Made by a program: the position numbers and the translations under genes. Source: Halalkalibacter oceani (GTDB taxonomy: Bacteria; Bacillota; Bacilli; Bacillales; Bacillaceae_D). Taken from it: 64,000 nucleotides of DNA. Position 1 is the first letter of the stretch. Every line of letters begins with the position of its first letter. Below are positions 47,400 through 56,013 of the stretch, piece after piece. Location of the stretch: assembly GCF_023715605.1 (NCBI RefSeq), contig NZ_JAMBOL010000002.1, forward strand, positions 310,001-374,000. The letters run 5' to 3'. The notes beneath the pieces are model-generated. The model saw nothing but the letters and a program-made list of their open reading frames with translations. It was not told the origin of the DNA and did no database searches.

Positions 47400-48649
47400 T
47401 GTTCATAGAGTTATTATTGCAGATGATTTATATTTTCTTCCCTATATTATTCTATTATTCGTTGTTGCGCCATTATCCGCGACTTAAGCGCTATCATTCT
47501 ATTTTAATTGGGATTATATGCGGAATTTCGATCTGGCTTTGTATGACATTTCCGATTACATTTCTCACTGGCGGGCTGCTCGATGTTCGCAGTGTGCCGT
47601 GGTTTGCCTCATTCCTGTACGGCAATTTCACGGTCGGGACGATCTTAACGGTTCTGATGATCGCCTATCGCCTGACGCTTGGCGGTATGGGATTCTATGT
47701 CGTCCTGCTTGCCTATGTGTTATCCTATATTCTTATTTTCGTCTTTTTTAAAAATTATTTGCAATTCAGCTTTCGGAAGAAGATCCAATCGACGTGCTTG
47801 TTTATCGTCGTTCATTCGTTTTTAATTGTGCTGTTTATTCAACTCATCTTTCCGGCTTTACTGGATGAAATGATATGGTTTTATCTGTTTAATATCGGCT
47901 TGCATCTTGTGATGATGTGGGTTGTCGTATATATGATTGAGACGTTCCGTGAGAATGATTATCTACATATGGAAATGCAAAAATCAGAAAAGCTGTATAT
48001 TATCGGACAAATGGCGGCAAGCGTCGCCCATGAAATTCGCAATCCGATGACGGTAGTCAGCGGTTTTATGCAGATTCTCTCCAGGTCGGACGAATTGCCG
48101 GCCAAGCATAAAGAGCATATTTCGATTATGACGAATGAATTGGAGCGGGCTCAAATGATTATTAATGATTATTTGACATTGGCCAAGCCTCAAGTCGATA
48201 AGGCAGAAAAGATTGATTTATGCAAGGAAATGGAGCTGATCAGCCAAACTTTGTCTTCCTATGCTTTAATGAACGGCGTGGAGCTTCGATTTGAAGGACA
48301 GGACGGCCAGAGCTTGACGACTTATGGAAGTCGTGAGAAGCTGCAGCAAGTGCTGATTAATATGATTAAAAATGCAATCGAGGCGAGCCCTGCTCACGGG
48401 GAAGTCACGATTTCGCTTTCAAAAGCGAGAGAGTGGGTGTACATTCGGATTATTGATAAAGGAGTCGGTCTGTCGGAGGATCAGCTTGCCCAAATTGGAA
48501 CGCCTTTTTACTCGACGAAGGAAAAAGGGACAGGGCTTGGCTTAACGGTCTCTTTCAGTATTATTCGCAGCATGAACGGAACGATTGAAGTGACAAGTAA
48601 AAAAGGAGCAGGAACGACCTTTACGATCAGGCTCCCAGCTCATAGCTAG
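47399..48649 (+). CDS. KinB-like sporulation histidine kinase
   Basis: 416 residues. The N-terminal 180 residues hold five to six membrane spans of the 5TMR-LYT type, followed by a HisKA domain with phospho-acceptor His211 in VAHEIRNPMTVVSGFMQIL. The ATPase domain has an N box (NMIKNAIEAS), G1 (DKGVGLS) and G2 (GTGLGLT). The H box and architecture match KinB-like kinases that feed the Spo0F-Spo0B-Spo0A relay. There is no response-regulator gene beside it, as for other sporulation kinases. Start ATG 47399 is coupled to a 10-codon leader ORF. A terminator follows. Confidence 0.92.
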   Translation: MFIELLLQMIYIFFPILFYYSLLRHYPRLKRYHSILIGIICGISIWLCMTFPITFLTGGLLDVRSVPWFASFLYGNFTVGTILTVLMIAYRLTLGGMGFYVVLLAYVLSYILIFVFFKNYLQFSFRKKIQSTCLFIVVHSFLIVLFIQLIFPALLDEMIWFYLFNIGLHLVMMWVVVYMIETFRENDYLHMEMQKSEKLYIIGQMAASVAHEIRNPMTVVSGFMQILSRSDELPAKHKEHISIMTNELERAQMIINDYLTLAKPQVDKAEKIDLCKEMELISQTLSSYALMNGVELRFEGQDGQSLTTYGSREKLQQVLINMIKNAIEASPAHGEVTISLSKAREWVYIRIIDKGVGLSEDQLAQIGTPFYSTKEKGTGLGLTVSFSIIRSMNGTIEVTSKKGAGTTFTIRLPAHS

Positions 48650-48685
48650 AGCTGTCTCCGGATGATGGCGGAGCGCTGTAAGCCT

Positions 48686-48722
48686 AAAGCAAGCAGGCAA
48701 AAAGGCTCCTGCTTGCTTTTTC
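48686..48722. terminator. terminator after the kinase gene
   Basis: AAAGCAAGCAGG pairs with CCTGCTTGCTTTT around an eight-base loop. It lies between the kinase and the convergent binding-protein remnant. Confidence 0.8.
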
Positions 48723-48738
48723 AGCTATGCGCTCCTGC

Positions 48739-49178
48739 TTACTGCTTGCTAAGTAAAAATGCGGCGGTTTCATCCAGTTGCTGTTCAAGGGCGATCGGAT
48801 CCTGGAAATAAAAAGAGTCCAAATCATATTCCATGACGCAGCCGGCCTGCACAGCAGGAAGGTTCTTCCATAACGGGCTGTTCTGAATGTCTTTCTTGTT
48901 CTCCTCTCCCAACTCCCGTACGCCAAGAAGAAGATAATCGGCTTCTGCAAGATACTCTGGTAAAACTTCAAGCGTCATCCCGGCCCAGCCAGCTTCAAAA
49001 GCTATCTCCTCAACCTTGACCGGAGCGCGTAAGCCCAGCTCATTATATATGATTTCGTCACCGCGCCATAGGAGGTGCCGTACAAGAACATTTCTTTTTC
49101 GCTGATTTCTAAAATGACGACTTTTTCATTTTTTCTATCACGGATGCAAGCTTTTTTTCTTTTTGTCCACTGTTTCAT
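48739..49178 (-). pseudogene. remnant of a siderophore-binding protein gene
   Basis: On the minus strand a start-proximal piece (from about 49178) includes EKVVILEISEKEMFLYG. After a frameshift near 49060-49065 the other frame continues GDEIIYNELGLRAPVKVEE and AGMTLEVLPEYLAEADYLLL, and ends with SPLWKNLPAVQAG and DPIALEQQLDE. These are the C-terminal segments of FhuD/YfiY-type iron-siderophore binding lipoproteins. The N-terminal half (signal peptide, lipobox and first lobe, about 150 residues or more) is missing, and a Fur box lies only about 24 bases upstream. So the gene has suffered both an internal deletion and a frameshift. It was the divergent partner of the permease operon. Confidence 0.85.
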
Positions 49179-49201
49179 CGAAAGCAGCGAGCCATTAGTT
49201 T

Positions 49202-49220
49202 GATAATGATAATCGTTATC
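49202..49220. promoter_or_regulatory. Fur box 1 (toward the binding-protein remnant)
   Basis: GATAATGATAATCGTTATC matches the 19-base Fur consensus at 18 of 19 positions. It now lies almost against the truncated binding-protein remnant. Confidence 0.9.
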
Positions 49221-49296
49221 GCAACATTGAATGAAGTATACCGACGGTAAGCTGATCTGGCCAGAGCTACTTGCTTGACTATATATAAGAAAGTTA

Positions 49297-49347
49297 TTGC
49301 GTGAAAGAAACAAGTACGGTACACTTATGATAATGATTTTCATTATC
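49297..49347 (+). promoter_or_regulatory. Fur-controlled promoter of the siderophore permease operon
   Basis: A Fur box at 49329-49347 (GATAATGATTTTCATTATC, 17 of 19). A possible promoter, TTGCGT-N17-TACACT (49297-49325), lies just upstream, so Fur would bind over the transcript start. Confidence 0.75.
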
Positions 49348-49387
49348 GTATTAGTGTTGCTGCAACTGGAAAAGGATTGAGAACCGA

Positions 49388-50452
49388 ATGAAAAAGAGAA
49401 AAGACGGAGCTGCTGGAAATGAACAGCTTACTGATGGAGAAGCAGGCAAGGCAACCGGAAGGCCCGTTGTTTCAGTCGTGGTATTTGTTACCGGGCTGAT
49501 CCTGCTGCTTGTTTCGTTAGCTGCCTCCATTTCGTTAGGAGCGGCTGAAATTGATTTTATCACTGTTTGGGAAGCGGTCTTTGCTTTTCAGCCTGATGTT
49601 ACCGCACACCAGATTATTTATGAGCTGCGAATTCCGCGCTCGCTTGCGGCGCTGTTCGTTGGCGCTTTTTTGGCCGTCTCGGGAGCGATCATGCAGGGAA
49701 TGACGCGAAATCCGCTTGCGTCCCCTTCGATCATGGGGGTGACCGATGGCTCGGCATTTGCGATTGCGCTTGCCTTTGCTTTCTTTCCAGGAACAAGCTA
49801 TTTGGGGCTCTTGACCTGGTCTTTTGCCGGAGCAGGGCTTGGTGCGCTGATCGTCTTTGTCATTGGCAGCTTTTCGAAAAACGGCTTAACGCCGGTGAAG
49901 CTTGCCCTTGCCGGAGCGGCGGTCGGTGCTTTGCTAAGTGCGCTGTCCTCGGCAATTGCCATTCATTTTAACGTTGCGCAGGATATCAGCTTCTGGTATG
50001 CCGGGGGTGTGGCCGGTACGAAGTGGATCAGCATCCAGCTTTTAGTCCCGGTCGCGGTTATCGGGTTTGGCCTGGCGCTGCTTATCTCACGCTCCGTGAC
50101 GGTGCTCAGTTTAGGAGAAGATGTAGCAAAGGGACTTGGGCAGCGGACATTTGTTGTGAAAACAATAGGCGTTCTCGTTGTTGTGCTGCTTACCGGAGCA
50201 GCTGTTTCGGTCGGAGGAGCGATTGGTTTTGTCGGACTTATCATCCCTCATTTGACCCGTTTTTTAGTGGGGGTTGATTATCGTTATATTATTCCGTGCT
50301 CCGCGGTGCTTGGGGGCTTGCTGCTTGTCCTTGCCGATATCGGTGCAAGAATGCTCAATCCTCCCTATGAAACACCTGTAGGCGTGATTACTGCCCTTAT
50401 CGGCGTTCCTTTTTTCCTTTACCTTGCTCGTAGTGGAAGGAGGGGATTGTAG
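49388..50452 (+). CDS. FecCD-family siderophore permease 1
   Basis: 354 residues, about nine to ten membrane spans, of the BtuC/FhuB/FecCD type. The N-terminus is hydrophilic (about 30 residues) before the first span. Typical segments: RIPRSLAALFVGAFLAVSGA, MTRNPLASPSIMGV (a coupling-type loop) and GLIIPHLTRFLVG. It resembles YfiZ/FhuB-like permeases for hydroxamate or citrate-type siderophores. It is preceded by a Fur box and overlaps the next permease gene by one base. Confidence 0.92.
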   Translation: MKKRKDGAAGNEQLTDGEAGKATGRPVVSVVVFVTGLILLLVSLAASISLGAAEIDFITVWEAVFAFQPDVTAHQIIYELRIPRSLAALFVGAFLAVSGAIMQGMTRNPLASPSIMGVTDGSAFAIALAFAFFPGTSYLGLLTWSFAGAGLGALIVFVIGSFSKNGLTPVKLALAGAAVGALLSALSSAIAIHFNVAQDISFWYAGGVAGTKWISIQLLVPVAVIGFGLALLISRSVTVLSLGEDVAKGLGQRTFVVKTIGVLVVVLLTGAAVSVGGAIGFVGLIIPHLTRFLVGVDYRYIIPCSAVLGGLLLVLADIGARMLNPPYETPVGVITALIGVPFFLYLARSGRRGL

Positions 50453-51471
50453 TGAAAGGAACGGCGAATAAAAAAGCGTTGATCACAGTCGGGGCGATTG
50501 TCATCAGCATCATGCTTGTTTTTATCATTAGTCTAAATCTAGGGGTGATCCGGATTTCGCCTGGCGAAGTGTTTCGGACATTGCTCGGGGCAGGGACGGA
50601 GCAGCAGGCTCTTGTTCTGTTTGAATTCCGGCTGCCGCGGATGGTGATTGCTCTTTTAATTGGTGCGGGGCTGGCTGTGTCAGGAGCGATTTTGCAAGGC
50701 GTGTCACAGAATGGTCTTGCCGATCCGGGTATTTTAGGAATTAATACCGGTGCCGGCTTTGCTGTCGTGATGTTTATCTTTTTCTTCGAAGGAGATATGG
50801 GCGGTCTTGGCACGCTGTCTATTTTTATCATGCCGTTGTTTGCGCTTGCTGGAGCTGCGCTTGCCGCCTTCCTCATTTATGTGATTGCTTGGAAGGATGG
50901 CGTAACACCGATCCGTCTGATTCTTGTCGGGATCGGGATTAATGCCGCTTTTTCCGCGCTGCTGATTTATTTTCAGCTGAAGATGAATCCGAACGACTTT
51001 ATGAGAGCGACGATCTGGCTTGCCGGTCAGATTTGGGGGACGGATTGGCGCTATGTGCTGGCACTGCTGCCGTGGATCGCGATTTTGATTCCACTCACCT
51101 TTTACAAAGCGCGCTATTTAAACGTGCTGCAGCTTGGTGATACGCTTGCTACCGGACTTGGCGCAAAGGTGGAAAAGGAAAGAAGGCTCCTGCTGTTTAT
51201 TGCCGTGGCACTGGCCGGGGCGTGCGTCGCCGTCGGCGGCGGTATTGCTTTTCTCGGCTTAGTCGCTCCTCATTTGGCGAGGAGGCTTGTCGGTCCAAAG
51301 CATCAATGGCTCATTCCGACATCTGCCTTACTGGGAGCCTTGCTGCTGCTCGTGGCTGATACGCTCGGGCGCAATTTGCTTGCCCCTTCGGAAGTTCCGG
51401 TTGGGATTGTCGTTGCGATTCTTGGGGCGCCGTATTTTATTTACTTATTAATGAAAACGAATGATGCATAA
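50452..51471 (+). CDS. FecCD-family siderophore permease 2
   Basis: 339 residues, the partner half of a heterodimeric permease. Shows RLPRMVIALLIGAGLAVSGA, GVSQNGLADPGILGINTGAG and GLVAPHLARRLVGPKH. GTG 50452 shares its first base with the preceding stop and has AAGGAGG about ten bases upstream. YfhA/FhuG-like. Confidence 0.92.
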   Translation: MKGTANKKALITVGAIVISIMLVFIISLNLGVIRISPGEVFRTLLGAGTEQQALVLFEFRLPRMVIALLIGAGLAVSGAILQGVSQNGLADPGILGINTGAGFAVVMFIFFFEGDMGGLGTLSIFIMPLFALAGAALAAFLIYVIAWKDGVTPIRLILVGIGINAAFSALLIYFQLKMNPNDFMRATIWLAGQIWGTDWRYVLALLPWIAILIPLTFYKARYLNVLQLGDTLATGLGAKVEKERRLLLFIAVALAGACVAVGGGIAFLGLVAPHLARRLVGPKHQWLIPTSALLGALLLLVADTLGRNLLAPSEVPVGIVVAILGAPYFIYLLMKTNDA

Positions 51472-51486
51472 GGAGGATCAGCACAG

Positions 51487-52311
51487 ATGGGAAAGCTAGA
51501 AACGAAGGATCTGGGCATTTCATATGGAGAGATTGAGATCGTCAAACAGCTGAATATTACAATACCGGAAGGCCAGGTCACGACGATTATTGGGCCGAAT
51601 GGCTGCGGGAAGTCGACGATCTTAAAAACGATGTCCCGTTTGCTGAAGGCAAAGGATGGGGCTGTTTATCTTGACGGGAAAGCGATCCACCAGACGCCGA
51701 CGAAGGAGCTGGCGCAGAAGATGGCGATCCTCCCGCAAACCCCGGAAGCACCGAATGGACTTACGGTTTACGAGCTAGTGTCATACGGCCGCTTTCCTCA
51801 TCAGAAAGGGTTCGGTAAGCTGAAGGCAGAAGACAGACGCGTGATCGAATGGGCAATTGACGTAACGGGAATGAACGAATTTGCCGACCGGACGATCGAT
51901 GCCTTGTCAGGGGGGCAGCGTCAGCGCGTATGGATTGCGATGGCGCTCGCTCAGGAGACCGATTTGCTGCTGCTTGATGAGCCGACGACATATCTTGATT
52001 TGGCCCACCAGCTGGAGGTTCTTCAATTGCTGGAACGTCTGAACAAAATTGAAGGGCGGACGATCGTGATGGTCATTCATGATTTGAACCATGCGGCCCG
52101 CTTCGCTCATTATATGATTGCCTTAAACAAAGGAACGGTCATTAAAGAAGGGACAGCCAATGAAGTGATGACTTCTGATGTGCTGAGAAAGGTATTTCAA
52201 ATTGATGCGGAAATCGTCACCGATCCCCGGACAAATAAGCCGGTTTGCCTGACCTATGACCTTAGCCACGAGCAGGAAGACGTACGGCTCGCTACGCCTG
52301 TTTTGGCGTAA
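51487..52311 (+). CDS. siderophore ABC transporter ATPase
   Basis: 274 residues. Walker A IGPNGCGKSTILK, Q-loop LPQTPEAP, signature ALSGGQRQRVWIAM, Walker B LLLLDEPTTYLD and H-loop MVIHDLNHAAR, all intact. FepC/FhuC/YusV class. AAGGAGG sits 11 bases before the ATG. It completes an operon of two permeases and an ATPase with no binding-protein gene that works; a binding protein from another locus would be needed. Confidence 0.95.
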   Translation: MGKLETKDLGISYGEIEIVKQLNITIPEGQVTTIIGPNGCGKSTILKTMSRLLKAKDGAVYLDGKAIHQTPTKELAQKMAILPQTPEAPNGLTVYELVSYGRFPHQKGFGKLKAEDRRVIEWAIDVTGMNEFADRTIDALSGGQRQRVWIAMALAQETDLLLLDEPTTYLDLAHQLEVLQLLERLNKIEGRTIVMVIHDLNHAARFAHYMIALNKGTVIKEGTANEVMTSDVLRKVFQIDAEIVTDPRTNKPVCLTYDLSHEQEDVRLATPVLA

Positions 52312-52327
52312 TGAAGCATGAAAGGTC

Positions 52328-52362
52328 TCGGCTTGTGAGGCTGGGGCAACCAATGTGGTTTT
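52328..52362 (+). terminator. weak hairpin after the ABC ATPase gene
   Basis: GGCTGGGGCAACCA pairs with TGGTTTTGTCCC around ATG. A further, more decayed relative of the dispersed hairpin family. Confidence 0.5.
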
Positions 52363-52440
52363 GTCCCGGATGCAGCGTTGATATTGGAAAAAGAGGTAGG
52401 GATTGGATAGTGAAACGAGGAGGAAACCTCGTTCATGTTT

Positions 52441-52487
52441 TGGGAGGCTGGGAAAAAGGTTGTTTTTTGACCTTTTTCCCCAGCCTC
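52441..52487 (+). terminator. terminator hairpin joined to repeat copy B
   Basis: GAGGCTGGGAAAAAGGT pairs with ACCTTTTTCCCCAGCCTC. It is the counterpart of the hairpin at 44699-44748, placed at the same end of the repeat. Confidence 0.8.
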
Positions 52488-52489
52488 TC

Positions 52490-52606
52490 TAAGCAATGAG
52501 CGGAACCGCCACGATCTTTTAAAGCCCGTTGTGAGTGGGTTTCTCACAACGGGCTTGTGGCGTGTGAAGCCATTGCCAGTAGGTCCAAATCTAGTTTTGT
52601 CTCAAG
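52490..52606. repeat. 117-bp intergenic repeat, copy B (inverted)
   Basis: Reverse complement of copy A (44581-44697), with two mismatches over 117 bases. With copy A it flanks an 8-kb segment holding DUF2621, ald, the kinase and the iron-transport genes. Confidence 0.95.
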
Positions 52607-52640
52607 CTTTTTTCTTTTACCTTTTTATCCTGTTGTGCTT

Positions 52641-52646
52641 TATAAT
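52641..52646 (+). promoter_or_regulatory. probable -10 box for fabHF
   Basis: A perfect TATAAT, 33 bases before fabH. The -35 (TTTTAC-like around 52616) is poor, and no clear FapR palindrome is visible. Confidence 0.4.
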
Positions 52647-52679
52647 GTTAACATACGATAGGCAAAGTAGGGTGGTTAC

Positions 52680-53624
52680 ATGAAGGCTGTTGGGATTACG
52701 GGGGTAGGCGTTTATCTACCGGAAGAAGTGGTAACGAATAAAGATTTGGAAGAAATGGTTGAAACGAGTGATAAATGGATTCAAACGCGGACAGGAATAA
52801 GGGAAAGAAGGGTGGCGAACAGGGAAACCGATACATCCGACATGGCGATTTCAGCGGCAAAACAGGCGCTTAATGATGCCGGGCTGGCGGCTAAGGAGAT
52901 TGATTTCATTATTGTTGCTACAGCGACACCTGATCATGCTGTTCCGTCCGTTGCTTGTCTCGTGCAGCAGGCACTCGGGATTGAGGATGTGCCGGCAATG
53001 GATGTCAGCGCAGCATGCTCGGGCTTTATTTATGCCCTTGTGACGGGCAAGCAGTTTATCGAAACGAATACATATGAGCACGTTCTTATTATCGGAAGTG
53101 AAAAATTTTCTAAAATTGTCGACTGGACGGACCGCAATACGTGTGTCTTATTTGGAGACGGGGCCGGGGCTGTGATTTTAAGTGAAGTGTCGGCGGGCAA
53201 AGGGATTTTATCATTTGAGCTTGGCGCTGACGGCCGAGGGGCGGAGCATTTGCTCGTGTCTTCGGAAAGCGGCTATGTCGAAATGAAAGGCAGGGAAGTG
53301 TTCAAGTTCGCAGTAAGGCAAATGCCTGAATCGAGCCTTGAGGTCGTAAGGCGCGCTGGACTGACGAATGAGGATGTTGATTTTCTCGTGCCGCATCAGG
53401 CGAATCTCCGCATTATTGAGGCGGCAAGAGAGCGGCTGAGCCTCGCGCCGGACAAGGTGGCAGCGACCGTGAAATGGCACGGCAATACATCGGCAGCTTC
53501 GATTCCGCTCGCTTTGTTCGCAGAGCTGCAGGCTGGCAAGATTAAGGATGAAGATATTGTCGTCATGGTAGGGTTTGGCGGAGGACTTACGTGGGGAGCC
53601 GTCTGTTTAAAATGGGGGAAATGA
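52680..53624 (+). CDS. fabH: 3-oxoacyl-ACP synthase III
   Basis: 314 residues. Condenses acyl-CoA (branched primers in Bacilli) with malonyl-ACP to start fatty acid synthesis. The Cys-His-Asn triad is present: Cys113 in [13 protein letters not shown], His in [10 protein letters not shown] and Asn in HGNTSAAS. The C-terminal [15 protein letters not shown] is typical. AGGGTGG precedes the ATG. fabF follows 17 bases later. Confidence 0.97.
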   Translation: MKAVGITGVGVYLPEEVVTNKDLEEMVETSDKWIQTRTGIRERRVANRETDTSDMAISAAKQALNDAGLAAKEIDFIIVATATPDHAVPSVACLVQQALGIEDVPAMDVSAACSGFIYALVTGKQFIETNTYEHVLIIGSEKFSKIVDWTDRNTCVLFGDGAGAVILSEVSAGKGILSFELGADGRGAEHLLVSSESGYVEMKGREVFKFAVRQMPESSLEVVRRAGLTNEDVDFLVPHQANLRIIEAARERLSLAPDKVAATVKWHGNTSAASIPLALFAELQAGKIKDEDIVVMVGFGGGLTWGAVCLKWGK

Positions 53625-53641
53625 ACGAAAGGAGCATAACG

Positions 53642-54880
53642 ATGAAAAAACGAGTAGTTGTAACAGGAATAGGCGCCGTCAGTCCACTCGGACATGATGC
53701 GGCTACAACATGGGAACAGATCAAAAACGGAAAATCCGGTGTCGCGCCAATAACGCGAATTGATACGGAACATTTCCAGGTGAAAGTGGCAGGAGAAGTG
53801 AAGGATTTTCAACCCGAGCAGTTTATCGACAGCAAGGAAGCAAGACGAATGGGACGCTTCACGCAATTCGCGATCGCCGCCAGTAAAATGGCATTGGAGG
53901 ATGCGCGCGTTCAAATCGGGAATAATGTCTCGCCGGAGCGGATCGGCGTTTGGATCGGTTCAGGGATTGGCGGGCTTGATGCGTTTGAAGAACAGCATAA
54001 GCGCTATTTAAGCAAAGGACCGAAACGGGTAAGTCCATTCATCATTCCGATGCTAATTCCTGATATGGCCTCGGGACGCGTTTCGATTGAAGTCGGAGCG
54101 AAGGGCATTAATAATTGCTCGGTCACGGCCTGCGCCTCAGGAGCCAACTCGATTGGCGATGCGTACCGGGCGATACAAAATGGCGAAGCGGATATGATGA
54201 TCACAGGGGGAACTGAGGCGGCGATCACCGAAATGACGATAGCCGGTTTTTCAAACATGACAGCGCTCTCGACGAACCCTGATCCAGAGCAGGCCAGCCG
54301 GCCGTTCGATAAAGAGCGGGATGGCTTTGTCATCGCCGAGGGGGCGGGTGTGCTCATCCTTGAGGAACTGGAGCATGCCAAGGCAAGAGGAGCGAGCATT
54401 TACGCTGAACTCGGCGGCTATGGGGCGACCGGTGACGCCTATCATATTACGACCCCTGCCCCGGCCGGGGAAGGCGGTCAGCGCGCCATACGAAAAGCGT
54501 TCGCCGATGCCGGCCTTCAGCCTGAAGAGGTTCAGTACGTTAATGCGCACGGAACATCCACTTATTATAATGATCTTTATGAAACGATGGCGATCAAGGA
54601 AGTGTTTCAAGATCATGCTTACAAGCTTGCCGTCAGCTCGACCAAATCGATGACCGGGCATCTGCTCGGAGCAGCCGGCGCCCTGGAAGCGATTTTTTCC
54701 GTATTGACGATCAGGGATGGGATCATTCCACCAACGATTCATTATCAGACACGAGACCCCGAGCTTGATTTGAATTATGTGCCAAACGAAACGATCAATC
54801 AGTCAGTCACTGTCGCCATCTCGAATTCATTTGGCTTTGGCGGCCATAATGTGACGTTACTCTTTAAGCAGTTTCAATAA
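53642..54880 (+). CDS. fabF: 3-oxoacyl-ACP synthase II
   Basis: 412 residues (413 in Bacillus subtilis). Elongating condensing enzyme. The Cys-His-His triad is visible: Cys164 in [14 protein letters not shown], His in [11 protein letters not shown] and His in [19 protein letters not shown] sets ATG 53642. It forms the usual Firmicute fabH-fabF operon. Confidence 0.98.
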   Translation: MKKRVVVTGIGAVSPLGHDAATTWEQIKNGKSGVAPITRIDTEHFQVKVAGEVKDFQPEQFIDSKEARRMGRFTQFAIAASKMALEDARVQIGNNVSPERIGVWIGSGIGGLDAFEEQHKRYLSKGPKRVSPFIIPMLIPDMASGRVSIEVGAKGINNCSVTACASGANSIGDAYRAIQNGEADMMITGGTEAAITEMTIAGFSNMTALSTNPDPEQASRPFDKERDGFVIAEGAGVLILEELEHAKARGASIYAELGGYGATGDAYHITTPAPAGEGGQRAIRKAFADAGLQPEEVQYVNAHGTSTYYNDLYETMAIKEVFQDHAYKLAVSSTKSMTGHLLGAAGALEAIFSVLTIRDGIIPPTIHYQTRDPELDLNYVPNETINQSVTVAISNSFGFGGHNVTLLFKQFQ

Positions 54881-54889
54881 GTGATTAAC

Positions 54890-54920
54890 GGGGCTGGGAC
54901 AACTTTTTGTCTCGGCCCCT
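54890..54920 (+). terminator. hairpin after fabF, repeat family
   Basis: GGGGCTGGGACAA pairs with TTGTCTCGGCCCC around CTTT. No T-run. The remainder of the 54881-55207 gap holds a GAATATTCC/GGGATATTC inverted repeat near 55090-55135 and no gene that I can support. Confidence 0.65.
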
Positions 54921-55207
54921 AAGTCATGTAGTCAGCCGGATAAAACGGTTCGCAGGGGTCATTTTAGGATGTGGACGGGATATTCTGAGCGGAGTCAGCA
55001 TAGCAATAAGAATGAAAAAAGAAGGGAAACACCGGGTGGAGACCGAAGAGTACGGGGAGAGCTTTAAAAGGGACGGAGACGAACGAGAGAAGAATATTCC
55101 AAACTTGCCAATCAATTTTTTTGGGATATTCTCTAAAATAATGGTTTAAATGTGGTTTAATAAGGGTATCGATGTAAGCGTAACATGATACAAGGGAGGG
55201 TAGATAG

Positions 55208-55927
55208 ATGAGATTGCGAAGCAGATCAGCAGTGGGCTACGGTAAAAAAACAGGCCTTTTTCTCACATTGTTTGCCGCTCTTGGAATTGCGATGAATGGA
55301 TCGACGATTTACGGCTTTGATGAAAAGAAGGAAAAAGATGAGGATGCTGTGCTGTATTATTCATCTTCTACGATTCATAAAATAACGGAGGCGCAGACAA
55401 GTCATCAGGATGATCCCTCGGCCTTTTTCCCTGTTACAGCAGACGGATACCAGGAAGGAATCGAAACATATTTACAGGCGGCGACTGAAAATATGATGCA
55501 TAGTCAAAAAAACTTTCTGGTTGAAGATTACTTATTTTTATATACAGAAAGCGAAGCGAGCAAGCGGGAGCTTCTCGACCAATACTTAAAAAGCATTCAA
55601 AGTGGTTCAGAAGTGTGGTGTATTTTAACAGCTGCCGACACTTATCTAGGCAAGGAAGTAAGGGAGCTTACGGTGGAAGAAACGGCCATGCTCGTCGGCC
55701 ATGTTATCGCTGATGGAGAACAGCCAATGCCAGCAGCGGAAAACAGCTACGCATCGGAACCAACAAATGCAGGCTTTCGCTTTGGAGGCGTGGAGCCGAT
55801 TTCAAACGTGCAGCAAATTTCCAGTATGGCTGAAGCCGAAACAATGAAAAAGCTGACAGCGCCCCTCACCTTTCCACAGACTGATGTTCCTTTTCCAGCA
55901 AAACGCTCTACTCTCGATACATTATAA
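55208..55927 (+). CDS. membrane-anchored degenerate GT51-like protein
   Basis: 239 residues. A basic N-terminus and one hydrophobic segment (about 13-32) act as signal or anchor. Residues about 121-165 follow the tail of the peptidoglycan glycosyltransferase (GT51) domain of class A penicillin-binding proteins: ELLDQYLKSIQSGSE, AADTYLGKEVRELTVEE, then TAMLVGHVIADGEQP. The upstream part where the catalytic Glu motif (EDxxFxxHxG) should lie is not recognisable, and there is no transpeptidase domain, so enzyme activity is unlikely. It may be a regulator or scaffold derived from a PBP, or a decayed gene under selection for other reasons. CAAGGGAGG precedes the ATG. Confidence 0.7.
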   Translation: MRLRSRSAVGYGKKTGLFLTLFAALGIAMNGSTIYGFDEKKEKDEDAVLYYSSSTIHKITEAQTSHQDDPSAFFPVTADGYQEGIETYLQAATENMMHSQKNFLVEDYLFLYTESEASKRELLDQYLKSIQSGSEVWCILTAADTYLGKEVRELTVEETAMLVGHVIADGEQPMPAAENSYASEPTNAGFRFGGVEPISNVQQISSMAEAETMKKLTAPLTFPQTDVPFPAKRSTLDTL

Positions 55928-55961
55928 AAAGGGTTGTCGACAGGCTGTCGCTCAACCCTTT
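55926..55961 (+). terminator. terminator after the GT51-like gene
   Basis: AAAAGGGTTGTCGAC pairs with GTCGCTCAACCCTTT around a short loop; it overlaps the stop codon. Confidence 0.75.
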
Positions 55962-56013
55962 CTAAATGACTCATCCCCCTCACATTCCACAAAAATCCGT
56001 TTAACAGCTGAAA

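Noticed and set aside
48684-48971. 95-codon minus-strand open frame overlapping the binding-protein remnant
   Set aside because: It is out of frame with the recognisable binding-protein segments and runs through the kinase terminator.
54907-55149. 80-codon plus-strand open frame after fabF
   Set aside because: Starts within the terminator hairpin, has no Shine-Dalgarno, and its product has no family features.
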